Assembly (NCBI GenBank): GCA_025362825.1
Contig: JANYFF010000528.1
Location: forward strand, 1-12,976
Source of the DNA: Polaromonas sp.
GTDB taxonomy: Bacteria > Pseudomonadota > Gammaproteobacteria > Burkholderiales > Burkholderiaceae_C
Reading direction: 5' to 3'
DNA: 12,976 bases
A model generated the notes under the pieces. That model did no database searches. It saw only the letters and a list, made by a program, of their open reading frames with translations, and was not told the DNA's origin. A program made the position numbers and the translations under genes. Shown here one piece after another: positions 1-6,771 of this stretch. Positions within the stretch are counted from its first letter, which is position 1. Each line of letters begins with the position of its first letter.

Positions 1-835
1 CCGAAACCTCGCCAAAATTGCGGTAGCCCAGCAATTTGGCTTCTTCCAGGCGCAGGGCGAGGATCTCGCGAATAACGGCGCTGTTGTCAAATTTGCTGAA
101 CTCGGGCGGCGACTGGTCGCTGGCGCGGGTGCTGTAAGCCCGGTACAGGATTTCGCGCAGTGCGCTGCTGTCGGCAAACTGCATCACTGGCAGGTAGCTC
201 GGCATTTTCAGGGTCAGCTTGTAGCCGGTCTTGCCTTCGGCTTCTGCCTGCTCACGGGCCGTCTGGACGGCATCGGCCGGGATGCCGGCGAGTTCGTCTT
301 CACCTGCGTAATAGGCAAAGGCGTCGGTCGCATCCAGCGCGTTTTCGCTGAACTTCTGGCTCAACTCGGCTTGCAGCTCCTGGATTTTTGAAAAGCGTTC
401 TTTGGCTGCACCCGTGAGTTCGGCGCCTGACAGCACAAAGTTGCGGATGGCATTTTTGTGCGCCTGGCGCTGCTCGGTATTTAGGCTGGCGGTGTCGATG
501 GCCTTGTATTTGGTGTACAGCCGCTCGTCAGAGCCGAGGCGTGTCCAGTATTCGGTGACTTTGGGCAGGGCGGCGTTGTAGGCCGCGCGCAGCTCTGGCG
601 TGTCCGCTACGCTGTTCAGGTGGCTCACAGCGCCCCAGGCGCGGCCGAGCTTTTCAGTGGCGACGTCCAGCGTGCCCGCAATGGCGTTCCAGTCAGCCAG
701 AAAGTCGGGCGCCGTTACTTTTTCAAGGGCGGTGTCAGCCTCCGCGAGAAGCGCGTCAACAGCCGGGCTCACATGTTCGGGCAGGATGCGGTCAAACAGC
801 GGCAGGTCAGAAAAGTCGAGGAGTGGATTGGTCAT
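1..835 (-). CDS. prlC: Oligopeptidase A (M3 family zinc metallopeptidase), N-terminal part only
   Basis: Cytosolic zinc endopeptidase of the thimet oligopeptidase/M3 family, which degrades short peptides, including cleaved signal peptides. The window holds the first 278 codons, read leftward from an ATG at 835-833; the rest, including the HExxH zinc site, lies beyond base 1. The visible protein begins MTNPLLDFSDLPLFDRILPE and continues with the helical N-terminal region typical of PrlC, including an ERFSKIQELQAELSQKFSENALDAT-type segment (written here only as a family hallmark around residues 140-165). The family is usually about 680 residues, so roughly 40% is present. No clear Shine-Dalgarno precedes the ATG; the other nearby ATG (840-838) is out of frame and stops at once. 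yhbY lies 76 nt upstream on the same strand, so co-transcription is possible. Identification is from recognised N-terminal sequence; the active site is not visible. Confidence 0.9.
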   Translation of the reverse strand, partial: MTNPLLDFSDLPLFDRILPEHVSPAVDALLAEADTALEKVTAPDFLADWNAIAGTLDVATEKLGRAWGAVSHLNSVADTPELRAAYNAALPKVTEYWTRLGSDERLYTKYKAIDTASLNTEQRQAHKNAIRNFVLSGAELTGAAKERFSKIQELQAELSQKFSENALDATDAFAYYAGEDELAGIPADAVQTAREQAEAEGKTGYKLTLKMPSYLPVMQFADSSALREILYRAYSTRASDQSPPEFSKFDNSAVIREILALRLEEAKLLGYRNFGEVS

Positions 836-911
836 GACATATAGCTGTGGGCTGCCTGGGCAAATCAAAAGGGGCAGGCGACCGGCTTTGCGCCGGCCGG
901 ACGACAACGCT

Positions 912-1388
912 TCAGCCTTGCGAGCGCTTCTTCATGCTTTGCAGCTGGGGTTTCTTGGCGCGTTTTACGGTGCCGCCTGGTGTCAGGCGCTGGTTGCCCA
1001 GCACGCGCAAGACTTTGACTTCTGGCCGCTGGCCATAGCGCGAACTGTTTTTAAGCACTTTCACATCGCGTGGGCCGGACATGCGGTCTTCGTTGACCTT
1101 CTTTTCCTTCTCAGGCAGCGGCCGCCAGAGCACCAGCAACTTACCGATGTGCTGGATTGGGGCGGCGTTGAGTTCCGTCGTCAGGGTCTGGAAAATCGCC
1201 TCGCGGCCGGCGCGGTCATCAGATTGCACCCGCACCTTGATGAGCCCGTGGGCGTTAAGGGCGGCATCGGTTTCTTTTTTGACGGCGTCTGTCAAGCCGT
1301 CTGAGCCGATCATCACCACAGCGTTGAGGTGATGCGCCTCGGCGCGGTGGTCTTTGCGCTGGGCAGGGGTAAGTAGTATTTGAGCCAT
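912..1388 (-). CDS. yhbY: YhbY/CRM-domain RNA-binding protein with basic C-terminal extension
   Basis: Small ribosome-associated RNA-binding protein of the CRS1-YhbY (CRM) family, linked in Escherichia coli to large-subunit pre-ribosomes. The protein is 158 aa. Residues 1-92 form the CRM domain (MAQILLTPAQRKDHRAEAHH at the start, GSDG loop at 28-31, IGKLLVLWRP at 81-90), which matches E. coli YhbY (97 aa) along its length. Residues 93-158 are a Lys/Arg-rich tail (KEKK, KRAKK, MKKRSQG) absent from the short E. coli protein. An open frame continues upstream to about 1547, but that part is antisense to rlmE and unlike the family, so the ATG at 1388-1386 is chosen. It is divergent from rlmE with 52 nt between the starts. 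The arrangement beside rlmE and ftsH is the standard one in beta- and gammaproteobacteria. Confidence 0.9.
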   Translation of the reverse strand: MAQILLTPAQRKDHRAEAHHLNAVVMIGSDGLTDAVKKETDAALNAHGLIKVRVQSDDRAGREAIFQTLTTELNAAPIQHIGKLLVLWRPLPEKEKKVNEDRMSGPRDVKVLKNSSRYGQRPEVKVLRVLGNQRLTPGGTVKRAKKPQLQSMKKRSQG

Positions 1389-1391
1389 ACG

Positions 1392-1402
1392 CCGATTATC
1401 GG
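1392..1402. other. Small palindrome between divergent yhbY and rlmE
   Basis: CCGAT-T-ATCGG is a perfect 5-bp inverted repeat around one base, 3 nt upstream of the yhbY start codon and inside the 52-nt gap to rlmE. It could be an operator or chance; no known regulator is suggested. Confidence 0.25.
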
Positions 1403-1440
1403 TGACCTTGGGAAGTTTTGATGCGACGACAATCAGCACC

Positions 1441-2157
1441 ATGAAAGCAAATACAAAGCCCACCGTCCCGGACAGCACCAAAGTGGCGAGAAAGTCAGAC
1501 GCCAAGGGCAGCAAAGTCAACAAAGCGTGGCTGCACGACCACATCAATGACCCCTACGTCAAACTCGCCAAAAGAGAGGGCGACCGGGCGCGCGCCGCCT
1601 ACAAGCTCAAGGAAATCGACGAAAACCTTGGCCTGGTCAAACCCGGCCATCTGGTGGTCGACCTCGGAAGCACGCCGGGCGCCTGGAGCCAGTACGTCAG
1701 GCGCAAGCTGTCACCGACTGGTGCTGCCGCAGGTACATTGAATGGTCAGATCGTCGCGCTGGACATGCTGCCGATGGAGCCGATTGAAGGCGTGGTGTTC
1801 ATCCAGGGCGACTTCCGGGAGCCTGATGTGCTACAAATTTTGGAGCAGACTCTGGCGCAGGACGGAGCTCCGGCGAAGGTTGACCTGGTTATTTCAGATA
1901 TGGCGCCGAATCTGTCGGGCATCGAATCTGCCGATGCTGCACGCATTACCGATCTGGTGGAACTGGCCGTGGACTTCTCGGTCCATCACCTCAAACCTGA
2001 AGGCGCACTGGTCGTGAAACTGTTTCATGGCGGCGCCTATGACCCTATGGTCAAGCTGTTCAAGGATACCTTCAAGACCGTCAAGCGCTTCAAACCCAAG
2101 GCGTCACGGCCGGGTTCATCGGAAACCTTTCTGGTCGGCCTGGGTCTGAAAAGCTGA
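1441..2157 (+). CDS. rlmE: 23S rRNA (uridine(2552)-2'-O)-methyltransferase RlmE/FtsJ/RrmJ
   Basis: Cytosolic SAM-dependent enzyme that 2'-O-methylates U2552 in the A-loop of 23S rRNA, a late step in 50S assembly. The 238-aa protein has a basic N-terminal region, the SAM-binding motif I DLGSTPGAW (residues 74-82), ALDMLPMEPIEGV (106-118), the motif IV region ISDMAPNLSG (151-160) and LVVKLFHG (190-197). All four residues of the K-D-K-E catalytic tetrad are seen: K55, D153, K193 and E228. The usual E. coli length is 209 aa; the excess is the N-terminal Lys-rich stretch (about 25 residues) plus an insert near 91-101. The frame is open from a GTG at 1402, but the ATG at 1441 gives the natural MKANTKP start; no strong Shine-Dalgarno is seen for either. 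In E. coli rrmJ and ftsH form a heat-shock operon; here 163 nt separate rlmE from ftsH, and ftsH has its own candidate promoter. Confidence 0.94.
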   Translation: MKANTKPTVPDSTKVARKSDAKGSKVNKAWLHDHINDPYVKLAKREGDRARAAYKLKEIDENLGLVKPGHLVVDLGSTPGAWSQYVRRKLSPTGAAAGTLNGQIVALDMLPMEPIEGVVFIQGDFREPDVLQILEQTLAQDGAPAKVDLVISDMAPNLSGIESADAARITDLVELAVDFSVHHLKPEGALVVKLFHGGAYDPMVKLFKDTFKTVKRFKPKASRPGSSETFLVGLGLKS

Positions 2158-2246
2158 TCGTGGCAACCCACCCAGGCCGTGCAAACTGTTCAAAATAACC
2201 TAAACCCGCTTTGAACCAAGGGGTGTCAGGTAGGCTTTATGGGGTT

Positions 2247-2280
2247 TTGACCCTTGAAAGGCCTAAAATCAGGCGCATGT
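2247..2280 (+). promoter_or_regulatory. Candidate sigma-32 (RpoH) heat-shock promoter of ftsH
   Basis: The -35 side reads TTGACCCTTGAAA (2247-2259) and contains the core CTTGAAA at 2253-2259. After 13 nt comes GCGCATGT (2273-2280), which agrees with CCCCATNT at five of the seven specified positions. The spacing is within the sigma-32 range. A start around 2286-2288 would give a leader of about 35 nt before the ftsH start codon. No equally good sigma-70 pair was seen here: TTGACC (2247) and TAAAAT (2264) are only 11 nt apart. Control of ftsH by sigma-32 is established in E. coli; here it is inferred from sequence. Confidence 0.6.
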
Positions 2281-2283
2281 GCC

Positions 2284-2301
2284 ACCCAAGTAGTTTTGGG
2301 T
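2284..2301 (+). other. Small hairpin in the ftsH leader
   Basis: ACCCAA (2284-2289) and TTGGGT (2296-2301) form a perfect 6-bp stem with a 6-nt loop just after the proposed transcription start. It ends 9 nt before the GGAG ribosome-binding sequence. It has no U-tract, so it is not a terminator. A role in mRNA stability or chance are both possible. Confidence 0.35.
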
Positions 2302-2310
2302 CATTACACC

Positions 2311-2314
2311 GGAG
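2311..2314 (+). promoter_or_regulatory. Ribosome-binding site fixing the ftsH TTG start
   Basis: GGAG lies 6 nt before TTG at 2321. No in-frame ATG is available before residue 17, which is inside the first membrane helix. The GGAG and the conserved MNNQWFSK beginning together support the TTG. Confidence 0.7.
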
Positions 2315-2320
2315 TCATCC

Positions 2321-4243
2321 TTGAACAATCAGTGGTTTTCAAAAATTGCAATCTGGCTGGTGATCGCCATGGTGCTGTTCACCGTCTTCAAGCAATTTGA
2401 TACGCGTGGCGGCGGTGGTTCCAACTACCTCGGCTATTCTGACTTTCTTGAAGAGGTTCGCGGCAAGCGCATCAAGACCGCCACCATCGCCGAAGGCCAG
2501 GGCGGTACTGAAATCGTGGCCACCACGACCGATGACCGCAAGATTCGTACAACCGCAACCTATCTTGACCGCGGCCTGGTCGGTGACCTGATCGCCAACG
2601 ACGTGAAGTTTGATGTCAAGGCGCGCGAAGAAGGTTCGTTGCTGATGACGCTGCTGGTTAGTTGGGGCCCGATGTTGCTCCTGATTGGCGTGTGGGTTTA
2701 CTTCATGCGGCAAATGCAGGGCGGCGGCAAGGGCGGAGCTTTCAGTTTCGGTAAATCCAAGGCGCGGCTGCTCGATGAGTCTACCAATCCCGTCACTTTT
2801 GCCGACGTGGCCGGTTGCGATGAAGCCAAGGAAGAAGTCAAGGAAGTCGTTGATTTCCTGAAAGACCCATCCAAATTCCAGAAACTTGGTGGACGCATTC
2901 CCCGCGGCTTGCTGCTTGTTGGCCCACCCGGCACCGGTAAAACCCTGCTGGCTAAGAGCATTGCTGGTGAAGCCAAAGTTCCTTTCTTCTCGATTTCCGG
3001 TTCGGATTTCGTTGAAATGTTTGTCGGTGTCGGCGCATCCCGCGTACGCGACATGTTCGACAACGCCAAGAAAAACGCGCCCTGCATCATCTTTATCGAT
3101 GAAATTGACGCGGTTGGCCGCCAGCGCGGCGCCGGCCTGGGTGGCGGTAATGACGAACGTGAGCAAACCCTCAACCAGATGTTGGTTGAGATGGACGGTT
3201 TTGAAACCAACGTCGGCGTGATCGTCGTCGCTGCGACCAATCGCCCGGACATTCTGGATGCCGCCTTGCTGCGTCCGGGCCGCTTTGACCGTCAGGTTTA
3301 TGTCACGCTGCCCGATATCCGCGGCCGTGAACAGATTCTGAACGTGCACATGCGTAAAGTTCCGCTTGGTCAGGATGTCAGCCCCAGCGTGATCGCCCGC
3401 GGTACGCCAGGCATGTCCGGCGCTGACCTGGCCAACCTCTGCAACGAAGCCGCCTTGATGGCTGCGCGCCGCAGTGCCCGCACCGTCGAGATGCAGGACT
3501 TTGAAAAGGCCAAGGACAAAATTTTGATGGGGCCAGAGCGCAAGAGCATGGTCATGCCGGAGGAAGAGCGCCGTAACACGGCCTACCACGAGTCAGGTCA
3601 TGCCTTGCTTGGCAAAATGCTCCCGAAGTGCGACCCGGTTCATAAGGTCACCATCATTCCACGTGGCCGCGCACTCGGCGTGACCATGAGCCTGCCCGCG
3701 CAGGATCGCTACAGCTACGATCGCGAATTTATGCTGAGCCAGATCAGTATGCTGTTTGGTGGCCGCATCGCTGAAGAAGTATTCATGAACCAGATGACCA
3801 CCGGCGCCAGCAACGACTTTGAACGTGCCACCGGCCTGGCCCGTGACATGGTCACCCGTTACGGCATGACCGAAGCGCTGGGCCCCATGGTCTATGCCGA
3901 AAACGAAGGCGAAGTGTTTTTGGGCCGCTCGGTGACCAAGACCAACAATATGAGCGAAGCTACCTTGCAAAAAGTCGATGGCGAAGTTCGCCGAATCATC
4001 GACCAGCAGTACAAGGTCGCGCGTACGCTGATTGAAGACAATAAAGACAAGATGCACGCCATGGCCAAAGCGCTGCTTGAGTGGGAGACCATTGACGGCG
4101 ACCAGCTTGACGACATCATCGCGGGCAAGGAGCCGCGTCCACCAAAAGACTGGACGCCGCGCAATCCTTCTGTCGGCGGCAGTGGCGGCCCCACAGGCGG
4201 CACACCTGCGGTCACGACCGATCCGGCGCCTACAGTAGCCTGA
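2321..4243 (+). CDS. ftsH: ATP-dependent zinc metalloprotease FtsH
   Basis: Membrane-anchored hexameric AAA+ protease. In E. coli it degrades sigma-32, LpxC and misassembled membrane proteins. The 640-aa protein starts at TTG and has an N-terminal transmembrane helix (about 8-24), a small periplasmic domain (25-107) and a second helix (about 108-128). The AAA+ module carries Walker A GPPGTGKT (201-208), pore-loop MFVG (233-236), Walker B IIFIDEID (256-263) and the second region of homology NRPDILDAALLRPGRFDR (307-324) with both arginine fingers R318 and R321. The M41 protease domain carries HESGH (423-427), with D499 in TTGASNDF as the likely third zinc ligand. The C-terminus ends in a Gly/Pro/Thr-rich tail (612-640). 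The length is normal and all key residues are present. A candidate sigma-32 promoter lies upstream and a strong terminator follows, so ftsH is probably mainly monocistronic. Confidence 0.98.
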   Translation: MNNQWFSKIAIWLVIAMVLFTVFKQFDTRGGGGSNYLGYSDFLEEVRGKRIKTATIAEGQGGTEIVATTTDDRKIRTTATYLDRGLVGDLIANDVKFDVKAREEGSLLMTLLVSWGPMLLLIGVWVYFMRQMQGGGKGGAFSFGKSKARLLDESTNPVTFADVAGCDEAKEEVKEVVDFLKDPSKFQKLGGRIPRGLLLVGPPGTGKTLLAKSIAGEAKVPFFSISGSDFVEMFVGVGASRVRDMFDNAKKNAPCIIFIDEIDAVGRQRGAGLGGGNDEREQTLNQMLVEMDGFETNVGVIVVAATNRPDILDAALLRPGRFDRQVYVTLPDIRGREQILNVHMRKVPLGQDVSPSVIARGTPGMSGADLANLCNEAALMAARRSARTVEMQDFEKAKDKILMGPERKSMVMPEEERRNTAYHESGHALLGKMLPKCDPVHKVTIIPRGRALGVTMSLPAQDRYSYDREFMLSQISMLFGGRIAEEVFMNQMTTGASNDFERATGLARDMVTRYGMTEALGPMVYAENEGEVFLGRSVTKTNNMSEATLQKVDGEVRRIIDQQYKVARTLIEDNKDKMHAMAKALLEWETIDGDQLDDIIAGKEPRPPKDWTPRNPSVGGSGGPTGGTPAVTTDPAPTVA

Positions 4244-4307
4244 GTTCAACCTGTCGTCGTGGCCGGCATTTCGGATCGCTGATCCTGCCATGACAAGCTA
4301 CCCACAA

Positions 4308-4339
4308 AAAGCTCAATTCACACGAATTGGGCTTTTTTT
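4308..4339 (+). terminator. Intrinsic terminator after ftsH, 20 nt before the folP start
   Basis: AAAGCTCAATTC (4308-4319) pairs with GAATTGGGCTTT (4324-4335) around the loop ACAC: 12 pairs including one G-T pair. An unbroken T run at 4333-4339 follows, then TTTT a base later. An A run (4306-4310) sits on the 5' side, so it might also act on the other strand. It ends ftsH transcription and lies only 20 nt before the folP ATG. Confidence 0.88.
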
Positions 4340-4359
4340 GTTTTGTCTCTTTTACAACC

Positions 4360-5226
4360 ATGATCTGGCAAACCTCACGCTTTCAGATTGACCTGGCTGT
4401 GCCGCGTGTGATGGGCATCGTCAACGCCACACCGGATTCCTTCTCCGATGGTGGCAAATACTTCACGCCCGGTGGCAGCTATGCCAGCGTGAATGAGCAT
4501 TGCGAGCAGCTGGTGCGCGATGGCGCCGACATGCTGGATATCGGCGGTGAATCGTCTCGCCCCGGCGCCTTGCCGCTACCGCTCGATGAAGAGCTGGCAC
4601 GCGTGCTGCCTGTGGTCCGGCATGCCGTGCAGCTGGGCGTTCCGGTATCTGTGGACACCTACAAGCCCGAGGTCATGCAGGCCGTGCTCGACCTGGGTGC
4701 CGACATCATCAACGACATCTGGGCGCTCCGGCAACCCGGCGCGGTGGAGGCGGTTGCGCTGCACCCGGCCTGCGGTATCTGCCTGATGCACATGCACCGC
4801 GAGCCGCTGACCATGCAGGTTGAACCCATGCAGGGTAATGTGGTGGCGCAGGTGCTGGATTTCCTCATGCGCCAGGCCGCGGTACTTGAGGCTCTGGGCA
4901 TTGCACGCACGCGCATCGTGCTGGACCCGGGCATAGGCTTTGGCAAGACGGTGGCCCAAAACTTTTCGCTCCTCGGTCGACAACGGGAACTGCTGACGGC
5001 CGGTTACCCTTTGCTGGCGGGCTGGTCGCGCAAGTCCTCACTGGCAGCGGTGACCAACACCTCCTTGGCATCTGTGGCTCAGCTCGACATAGCCGACCGC
5101 ATGGTGCCGAGCGTAGCGGCTGCACTGCTGGCCGTTGATCGCGGCGCGCGTGTGGTGCGGGTGCATGATGTGCGCGAGACGGTGCAGGCTCTCAAAGTCT
5201 GGGCCGCCGCCGGGGCATCCCAATAA
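4360..5226 (+). CDS. folP: Dihydropteroate synthase
   Basis: Cytosolic folate-pathway enzyme joining 6-hydroxymethyl-7,8-dihydropterin diphosphate with p-aminobenzoate; it is the sulfonamide target. The 288-aa TIM-barrel protein shows the signatures in order: MGIVNATPDSFSDGG (18-32), DIGGESSRPGA (60-70), SVDTYK (97-102), INDI (117-120), LDPGIGFGK (188-196), GWSRKSSL (221-228) and the terminal VRVHDV (266-271). In the second loop Ser66 replaces the usual Thr (GGESTRPG); this is conservative, and the neighbouring Pro68 and the phenylalanine in DSFSDGG are intact, so nothing points to sulfonamide resistance. The frame is open from 4327, but that extension runs through the terminator, so ATG 4360 is chosen; it aligns with the family start. 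The ribosome-binding site is weak. glmM follows after 88 nt in the conserved ftsH-folP-glmM order. Confidence 0.96.
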   Translation: MIWQTSRFQIDLAVPRVMGIVNATPDSFSDGGKYFTPGGSYASVNEHCEQLVRDGADMLDIGGESSRPGALPLPLDEELARVLPVVRHAVQLGVPVSVDTYKPEVMQAVLDLGADIINDIWALRQPGAVEAVALHPACGICLMHMHREPLTMQVEPMQGNVVAQVLDFLMRQAAVLEALGIARTRIVLDPGIGFGKTVAQNFSLLGRQRELLTAGYPLLAGWSRKSSLAAVTNTSLASVAQLDIADRMVPSVAAALLAVDRGARVVRVHDVRETVQALKVWAAAGASQ

Positions 5227-5314
5227 TCGGATTCTCGGCATCCCGTCGATCAGCTGGCAGAAGTCAGCACCTAAAATCCAAAAAACAACAAGCCTCCTGA
5301 GGGACAAGCAACAC

Positions 5315-6646
5315 ATGACAAGACAATATTTCGGCACCGACGGCATACGCGGCACCGTGGGCCAGCCGCCCATCACCCCTGATTTTGTGCTTCGCCTGGC
5401 CCATGCCGTCGGTCGCGTTCTCAAACGTACAGAATCGCGGCCAACGGTGCTGATCGGCAAGGACACGCGCATTTCGGGTTACATGCTTGAAAGCGCGCTG
5501 GAGTCCGGCTTTAACTCCGCCGGTGTCGATGTCGTGCTGCTCGGACCGCTGCCGACGCCCGGCGTGGCTTACCTGACGCGGGCTCAGCGCGCCAGCCTGG
5601 GCGTGGTCATCAGCGCCAGCCACAACCCCTTTGCCGATAACGGCATCAAGTTTTTCAGCGCGAAAGGCAGCAAGCTGGATGACGACTGGGAGCTGGCGGT
5701 CGAGGCCGCACTTGCCGAGCCGCCGGTATGGGCCGACTCTGCCACGCTGGGCAAGGCACGCCGGCTTGACGACGCGGCCGGCCGCTACATCGAGTTTTGC
5801 AAAAGCACCTTTGCCAATGACCTCACACTGCGCGGCCTGAAGATCGTAGTGGATGGCGCACACGGCGCCGCCTACAACATCGCGCCCAAGGTCTTCCATG
5901 AACTGGGCGCCGAAGTGATTGCAATAGGCTGCTCGCCCGACGGCATGAACATCAACGACGGCGTCGGTGCGACCCACCCAGAAGCGCTGATTGCCGCCGT
6001 CAGGCAGCACAAGGCCGACTATGGCATTGCCCTCGATGGCGACGCTGACCGCCTGCAGCTGGTCGATGCCAGCGGCCGCCTTTTCAACGGTGACGAAGTG
6101 CTGTTTCTGATGGTCAACGAGCGACTGGCCCGCGGCGAGAAAGTGCCCGGCACCGTCGGCACACTGATGACCAATATGGCGGTTGAACTTGCTCTCAAGG
6201 CCAAAGGCGTTGAATTTGTTCGTGCCAAAGTCGGCGACCGCTATGTGCTCGAAGAGCTTGAAAAGCGCGGCTGGCTGCTGGGTGGCGAAGGCTCGGGCCA
6301 CCTGCTGGCGCTCGACAAACACACCACGGGCGATGGTTTGGTCAGCGCACTGCAGGTCCTGCAGGCTTGCGTACGCAGCGGCAAAACCCTGGCCAGCCTG
6401 CTGGGCGATGTGACGCTGTTCCCGCAGACGCTGATCAATGTGCGGCTCAAGCCGGGCCAGGACTGGCGCTCCAGCGAGCGGCTCAAATCCGAAACGCTGG
6501 CTGTCGAGGCCGAGCTGGGCAACGCCGGCCGTCTGCTGATTCGCCCCAGTGGCACCGAGCCGCTGGTTCGCGTCATGGTCGAGGCACGTGATGCTGCCCA
6601 GGCGCTGGCTTGCGCAGAGCGTTTGTCGGCGGCAGTGCGGGGCTGA
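5315..6646 (+). CDS. glmM: Phosphoglucosamine mutase
   Basis: Cytosolic enzyme that interconverts glucosamine-6-phosphate and glucosamine-1-phosphate, feeding UDP-GlcNAc, peptidoglycan and lipopolysaccharide synthesis. The 443-aa protein is an alpha-D-phosphohexomutase: N-terminal FGTDGIRG (6-13), active-site serine S102 in ISASHNP (99-105), metal loop DGDADR (241-246), sugar-binding EGSGH (325-329) and phosphate-binding RPSGTEPLVRVM (410-421). The numbering of S102 and D241/D243/D245 equals that of E. coli GlmM. The frame is open further upstream into folP, but the ATG at 5315 matches the family start and has GAGGG at 5299-5303, 11 nt before it. It lies in the same direction as folP with an 88-nt gap and no terminator seen between, so co-transcription with folP is likely. 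Confidence 0.97.
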   Translation: MTRQYFGTDGIRGTVGQPPITPDFVLRLAHAVGRVLKRTESRPTVLIGKDTRISGYMLESALESGFNSAGVDVVLLGPLPTPGVAYLTRAQRASLGVVISASHNPFADNGIKFFSAKGSKLDDDWELAVEAALAEPPVWADSATLGKARRLDDAAGRYIEFCKSTFANDLTLRGLKIVVDGAHGAAYNIAPKVFHELGAEVIAIGCSPDGMNINDGVGATHPEALIAAVRQHKADYGIALDGDADRLQLVDASGRLFNGDEVLFLMVNERLARGEKVPGTVGTLMTNMAVELALKAKGVEFVRAKVGDRYVLEELEKRGWLLGGEGSGHLLALDKHTTGDGLVSALQVLQACVRSGKTLASLLGDVTLFPQTLINVRLKPGQDWRSSERLKSETLAVEAELGNAGRLLIRPSGTEPLVRVMVEARDAAQALACAERLSAAVRG

Positions 6647-6662
6647 GTCGGAAACTCTTCTT

Positions 6663-6679
6663 GCTATTTATTCAATAGC
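6663..6679. repeat. GCTATT-N5-AATAGC palindrome after glmM
   Basis: GCTATT (6663-6668) and AATAGC (6674-6679) form a perfect 6-bp stem around TATTC, 16 nt after the glmM stop codon, in the convergent gap glmM/dctM. From memory, AATAGC-type palindromes of this kind are scattered between genes in many Comamonadaceae genomes, so this may be one copy of a dispersed small palindromic repeat. No T-tract follows, so it is not a classical terminator. The rest of the 125-nt gap shows only short GC-rich palindromes such as GGCCGCGGCC (6701-6710). Confidence 0.45.
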
Positions 6680-6771
6680 TGGACATGCCCGGAATACGGG
6701 GGCCGCGGCCATTTTTGGCAGTTAAAGAGCCCGACTTTTGAGTGCACAGTCTTGCGGGTTGTTTCTGACGC

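Noticed and set aside
882..896. CCGGC-N5-GCCGG hairpin between yhbY and prlC as a terminator
   Set aside because: Only five pairs and no T run directly after it on the minus strand.
1389..1547. Upstream extension of the yhbY frame (extra 53 residues, hydrophobic)
   Set aside because: It is antisense to the start of rlmE and unlike YhbY; the MAQILLTP start matches the family.
2339..3589. Long (416-codon) open frame antisense to ftsH
   Set aside because: It mirrors the codon pattern of a highly conserved gene in a high-GC genome; its product looks like no known protein and has no ribosome-binding site.
4360..5226. folP as a sulfonamide-resistance (sul-type) or acquired copy
   Set aside because: It lies in the conserved ftsH-folP-glmM block, base composition matches its neighbours, and sensitive-type motifs are intact.
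5264..6322. Long (352-codon) open frame antisense to glmM
   Set aside because: Shadow of glmM: the sense strand carries all catalytic motifs, and the antisense product has no recognisable domain.
6681..6720. CCCG-GAATA-CGGG and GGCCGCGGCC followed by ATTTTT as a glmM terminator
   Set aside because: The first stem has four pairs and is not followed by Ts; the second would need a 2-nt loop. No convincing terminator could be drawn.
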